Shown: in pieces, positions 5,815-8,288 of the stretch
Numbering within the stretch: position 1 is the stretch's first letter
Layout of the letters: every line of letters starts with the position of its first letter
Source: Thioalkalivibrio sp.
Lineage (GTDB): Bacteria; Pseudomonadota; Gammaproteobacteria; Ectothiorhodospirales; Ectothiorhodospiraceae
Assembly: GCA_007120155.1 (NCBI GenBank)
Contig: SKOF01000167.1
Span: 1-8,288 of the forward strand
DNA: 8,288 bases
Direction: 5' to 3'
The notes under the pieces: model-generated
The model's input: the letters and a program-made list of their open reading frames with translations, nothing else
The model's database searches: none
What the model was told of the DNA's origin: nothing
Position numbers and translations under genes: made by a program

Positions 5815-7170
5815 ATGACCGAGACCGCCGACATCCTCGACAATCTCCCGGAGCTGGTCGCCACCCGCGACTGGGACGCCCTGCGGGGCATACTGGCCGA
5901 TCTTGCGGACCAGGACATCGCCAAGGCCATCCCCGACCTTGCGCCCATGGATCGCGAACGCCTTCTGGCCCACCTGCTGAGCCCGGAGCGTGCATCCAAC
6001 GTGTTCTCCCACCTCAGCACCGAGGCGCAGACCGAAGTGCTCGATGTGCTGGAGGATGAGGACAAGGCGCGCATCATCGGCGAGCTGCACTACGACGATG
6101 CCGCCGCGCTGCTCGACGATCTCCCCGATGAACATACCGAACTGCTCATGGGGATGCTGCCGACGGAGGATCAGCAGATCCTTCAGACCCTGCTCACCTA
6201 TCCGGAGGACAGCGCCGGCCGGTTGATGACGCCCGAGTTCATCACCCTGCGTCCGGACTGGACCGTCGGTCAGGCACTGGAGCATGTGCGTGAACAGCAC
6301 GAGGTCGGTGAGACCATGAACATGGTGTTCGTCACCGGAGAACAGGGGCAGCTTCTGGGCAGCCTTCGCCTTCGCGACCTGCTGCTGGGGCGCCCGGGCG
6401 CCCGGGTGGGCGAAATCGCCATGACCGACGTGGTCAGCATCCTAACCGACACCGATCAGGAAGAGGCCGCGCGGATCATTCGCCATTACGACCTGGAGGT
6501 CCTGCCGGTGGTGGACGAGGCCGGTCAGATTCACGGCATCATCACCGTGGACGACGTACTTGACGTCATGGAAGAGGAATCCACCGAGGACTTCCACAAG
6601 ATGGCCAGCGTCGGCGTGGGCCTGAGTCTCAAGGAATCCAGTGCCGGACTGCTCTATCAGAAGCGCATCGGCTGGCTGGTGATCCTGGTGGTGGTGAACA
6701 TCTTCAGCGGTGCCGCCATCGCCCTGTTCGAGACGGCCATCGAGGCCGTGGTGGCGCTGGTGTTCTTCCTGCCCCTGGTCATCGCCAGCGGCGGCAACGC
6801 CGGTGCCCAGTCCTCCACCCTGATGGTACGCGCACTCGCCACAGGCGACGTGCAGGCCAAGGACTGGCTCAGGCTCTGGGGCAAGGAACTGCTGGTCTCC
6901 GTGGCACTGGGCACCACCATGGGCGTCGCCGTCTGGGGCGCGGGGGCATGGCTTGGTGGCGCCGACGTCGGACTGGCGGTCGCCATCTCCATGGTGCTGG
7001 TGGTGGTCATGGCCAGCATGCTGGGCATGGTGCTGCCTTTCGCCCTGGAACGGCTCAAGTTCGATCCCGCCTCCGCCAGCGCGCCGCTGATCACTTCGGT
7101 GGCGGACGTATTCGGCGTACTGATCTACTTTTCCGTGGCCACCACGATCCTGCGGCTCTCGCTGCACTGA
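5815..7170 (+). CDS. mgtE: MgtE-family magnesium channel, second paralog, 451 aa
   Basis: This is a second full-length MgtE, starting 7 nt after the mgtE1 stop, so the two are almost certainly co-transcribed and probably translationally coupled; only a weak GTGAG stands in as ribosome-binding site. It has the same order: N domain (about 1-130); CBS pair (about 137-255) with GRLMTPEFITL and HYDLEVLPVVDE; linker TEDFHKMASVG (257-267); and five membrane segments from about 285. The ASGGNAGAQSS signature is at 324-334 and the pore Asp is D431 in ADVFGVLIYF. A hand alignment of the membrane domains gives 112 of 167 identical positions with mgtE1, while the N domains are far less alike. No key residue is lost, so both look functional. 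The duplication appears old because many synonymous sites differ. A REP-like inverted repeat begins 14 nt after the stop. Confidence 0.95.
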   Translation: MTETADILDNLPELVATRDWDALRGILADLADQDIAKAIPDLAPMDRERLLAHLLSPERASNVFSHLSTEAQTEVLDVLEDEDKARIIGELHYDDAAALLDDLPDEHTELLMGMLPTEDQQILQTLLTYPEDSAGRLMTPEFITLRPDWTVGQALEHVREQHEVGETMNMVFVTGEQGQLLGSLRLRDLLLGRPGARVGEIAMTDVVSILTDTDQEEAARIIRHYDLEVLPVVDEAGQIHGIITVDDVLDVMEEESTEDFHKMASVGVGLSLKESSAGLLYQKRIGWLVILVVVNIFSGAAIALFETAIEAVVALVFFLPLVIASGGNAGAQSSTLMVRALATGDVQAKDWLRLWGKELLVSVALGTTMGVAVWGAGAWLGGADVGLAVAISMVLVVVMASMLGMVLPFALERLKFDPASASAPLITSVADVFGVLIYFSVATTILRLSLH

Positions 7171-7184
7171 GAAGCGCCTGCGCA

Positions 7185-7277
7185 GCATGGGTCCGCTTCG
7201 CCTGACCCATCCTACGGTCTGAGAGCGGTGACGAATAACGGCTCCCGTAGGATGGGTCAAGCGAAGCGGACCCATGC
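7185..7277. repeat. REP/BIME-like inverted repeat, 33-bp arms, between mgtE2 and ispG
   Basis: Arms 7185-7217 and 7245-7277 are reverse complements over 33 bp with a single mismatch (C7202 against A7260), separated by a 27-nt loop. Each arm is itself a palindromic unit: ATGGGTC and GACCCAT pair over 7 bp around a 10-nt loop (7187-7193/7204-7210 and 7252-7258/7269-7275). Two palindromic units in opposite orientation are the hallmark of BIME-type intergenic repeats. From memory, units with the pattern GTAGGATGGGTnAAGCGAAG are common in many proteobacterial genomes. As RNA it would form a very stable hairpin that could end or protect the mgtE transcript. Confidence 0.85.
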
Positions 7278-7318
7278 GGACATGCCCGTAACGAACGACT
7301 GGTAACGGATGACGGCTC
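7227..7318. repeat. Imperfect 18-bp direct repeats around the right REP arm
   Basis: GGTGACGAATAACGGCTC (7227-7244) and GGTAACGGATGACGGCTC (7301-7318) agree at 15 of 18 positions, and all three differences are transitions. One copy fills most of the BIME loop and the other lies 23 bp beyond its right arm. This suggests duplication of a repeat unit together with its flank. Confidence 0.45.
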
Positions 7319-7359
7319 ACCTGTCACGCCTTCCGGTCACTCGTCTCATTCAGATGCGG

Positions 7360-7365
7360 TAAAAT
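7360..7365 (+). promoter_or_regulatory. Probable -10 element of the ispG promoter
   Basis: TAAAAT at 7360-7365 lies 33 bp before the ispG ATG, in an AT-rich patch within GC-rich DNA. The -35 region is weak (GTCACT at 7336-7341, 18-bp spacing). Transcription would start near 7372 and give a leader of about 27 nt. That leader carries no clear Shine-Dalgarno. Confidence 0.45.
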
Positions 7366-7398
7366 ACCCCCTTCGCCCTCTAGCTTCCCCGACCGCCC

Positions 7399-8288
7399 AT
7401 GACCTCCCGCAATCCCGCCATCGCCCGCCACTCCACCGTCCCCGTACAGATCGGCCCCGTCACGGTGGGCGGAGATGCGCCCGTCGTGGTGCAGTCCATG
7501 ACCAATACCGACACCGTCGACGTGATGCGCACGGTGGTGCAGGTGGCCGAACTGGCGCGGGCAGGCTCGGAACTGGTGCGCATCACGGTGAACAACGAAC
7601 AGGCCGCAGCGGCCGTGCCCGAAATCCGCGAGCGGCTGGACGCCCTGGGCCTGAACGTGCCGCTGGTGGGAGATTTCCACTTCAACGGCCACAAGCTGCT
7701 CGACAGGCATCCCGCCTGCGCAGAGGCCCTGGGGAAGCTGCGCATCAATCCGGGCAACGTGGGACGCGGTGCGAAACGGGACACCCAGTTCGCCCAGATG
7801 ATCGAGATCGCCTGCCGCTACGACAAGCCGGTGCGAATCGGCGTGAACTGGGGCAGTCTGGACCAGGACCTGCTCGCGCGCATGCTGGATGAGAATGCGG
7901 CGAGCCCGGAACCCCGGGAACTGGACGACGTGACCCGCGAGGCGCTGATCGCCTCCGCGCTGGAGAGCGCCGCGCGGGCCGAGGAGATCGGCCTGCCCCA
8001 CGACCGCATCATCCTCTCCTGCAAGATGAGCGGCGTACAGCCGCTGATCCGTGTCTACACGGATCTTGCCGCACGCTGCGACTATCCGCTGCATCTCGGG
8101 TTGACCGAGGCCGGCATGGGGATCAAGGGCATCGTGGCCTCCACGGCGGCGCTCGCCGTGCTGCTGCAGGAGGGCATCGGCGATACCATACGCATCTCGC
8201 TCACCCCGGAACCGGGCGGCGACCGGACCCAGGAGGTGCTCGTCGCCCAGGAGATCCTGCAAAGCCTGGGCCTGCGCAGCTTCCTGCC
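7399..8288 (+). CDS. ispG: 4-hydroxy-3-methylbut-2-en-1-yl diphosphate synthase IspG (GcpE), 3' end outside the window
   Basis: IspG is a cytoplasmic 4Fe-4S enzyme that converts methylerythritol cyclodiphosphate to HMBPP, the penultimate step of the MEP isoprenoid pathway. The visible 296 residues carry the family blocks in order: QSMTNTDT (32-39), GDFHFNGH (91-98), LRINPGN (114-120), RIGVNWGSL (146-154), SCKMS (207-211), YPLHLGLTEAG (229-239) and GDTIRISLTP (261-270), all of the TIM-barrel part. The window ends at GLRSFL, just before the C-terminal domain with the cluster-binding cysteines, so only the edge truncates it. A stretch near 160-195 is longer than in the E. coli enzyme, as in the longer proteobacterial forms. 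ATG at 7399 gives the usual short N-terminus. The gene is separated from the mgtE operon by the REP-like repeat and has its own likely promoter. Confidence 0.96.
   Translation, partial: MTSRNPAIARHSTVPVQIGPVTVGGDAPVVVQSMTNTDTVDVMRTVVQVAELARAGSELVRITVNNEQAAAAVPEIRERLDALGLNVPLVGDFHFNGHKLLDRHPACAEALGKLRINPGNVGRGAKRDTQFAQMIEIACRYDKPVRIGVNWGSLDQDLLARMLDENAASPEPRELDDVTREALIASALESAARAEEIGLPHDRIILSCKMSGVQPLIRVYTDLAARCDYPLHLGLTEAGMGIKGIVASTAALAVLLQEGIGDTIRISLTPEPGGDRTQEVLVAQEILQSLGLRSFL

Noticed and set aside
4386..6077. A 563-codon open frame on the minus strand opposite mgtE1 and the start of mgtE2
   Set aside because: It is low-complexity and His/Gln/Gly-rich, spans the junction of two real genes, and has no family features.
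7324..8262. A 312-codon minus-strand frame opposite ispG
   Set aside because: The plus strand encodes a clear IspG; the reverse frame is His/Gly-rich without motifs.

Overview
The window looks like chromosomal DNA of a GC-rich gammaproteobacterium. The evidence is a proteobacterial-type ispG, tandem MgtE magnesium channels, a LolD/YbbA-type ABC system and an exported DsrE-like protein. The DsrE-like gene hints at a sulfur-oxidising lineage (Ectothiorhodospiraceae/Chromatiales-like), but that assignment is inference.

Layout. Positions 1-169 are non-coding. They hold a short palindrome and two 13-bp direct repeats that resemble an insertion-sequence end. Positions 170-3372, minus strand, are a two-gene ABC operon: an ATPase (2683-3372) and an 838-residue FtsX-type permease (170-2686), joined by a 4-bp ATGA overlap. 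A 79-bp intergenic region separates this from a divergent plus-strand gene (3452-4021) for a small exported DsrE/DsrF-like protein, which is followed by a terminator-like hairpin. Next comes a strong sigma70-type promoter (TTGACC, 16 bp, TATAAT; 4107-4134) and a leader of about 300 nt. The leader is rich in possible RNA helices and contains a 23-codon upstream ORF. It leads into mgtE1 (4440-5807) and, 7 nt later, mgtE2 (5815-7170). A nearly perfect 33-bp inverted repeat of REP/BIME type (7185-7277) closes this operon. The last gene, ispG, starts at 7399 behind a plausible -10 element and runs off the right edge just before its iron-sulfur cysteines.

How the genes work together. The ABC pair should be an inner-membrane mechanotransmission or extraction machine for a lipid, lipoprotein or other envelope substrate that I cannot identify. 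The two MgtE paralogs should be co-translated Mg2+ channels gated by cytoplasmic N and CBS domains. IspG belongs to the MEP isoprenoid pathway and seems unrelated to its neighbours.

The most interesting part is the long leader of the mgtE pair. It does not look like the known M-box (ykoK) Mg2+ riboswitch, yet it offers mutually exclusive and crossing helices, a partly buried ribosome-binding site and an upstream ORF. It is a candidate uncharacterised cis-regulator of Mg2+ uptake. None of this has been tested by folding or comparative alignment.
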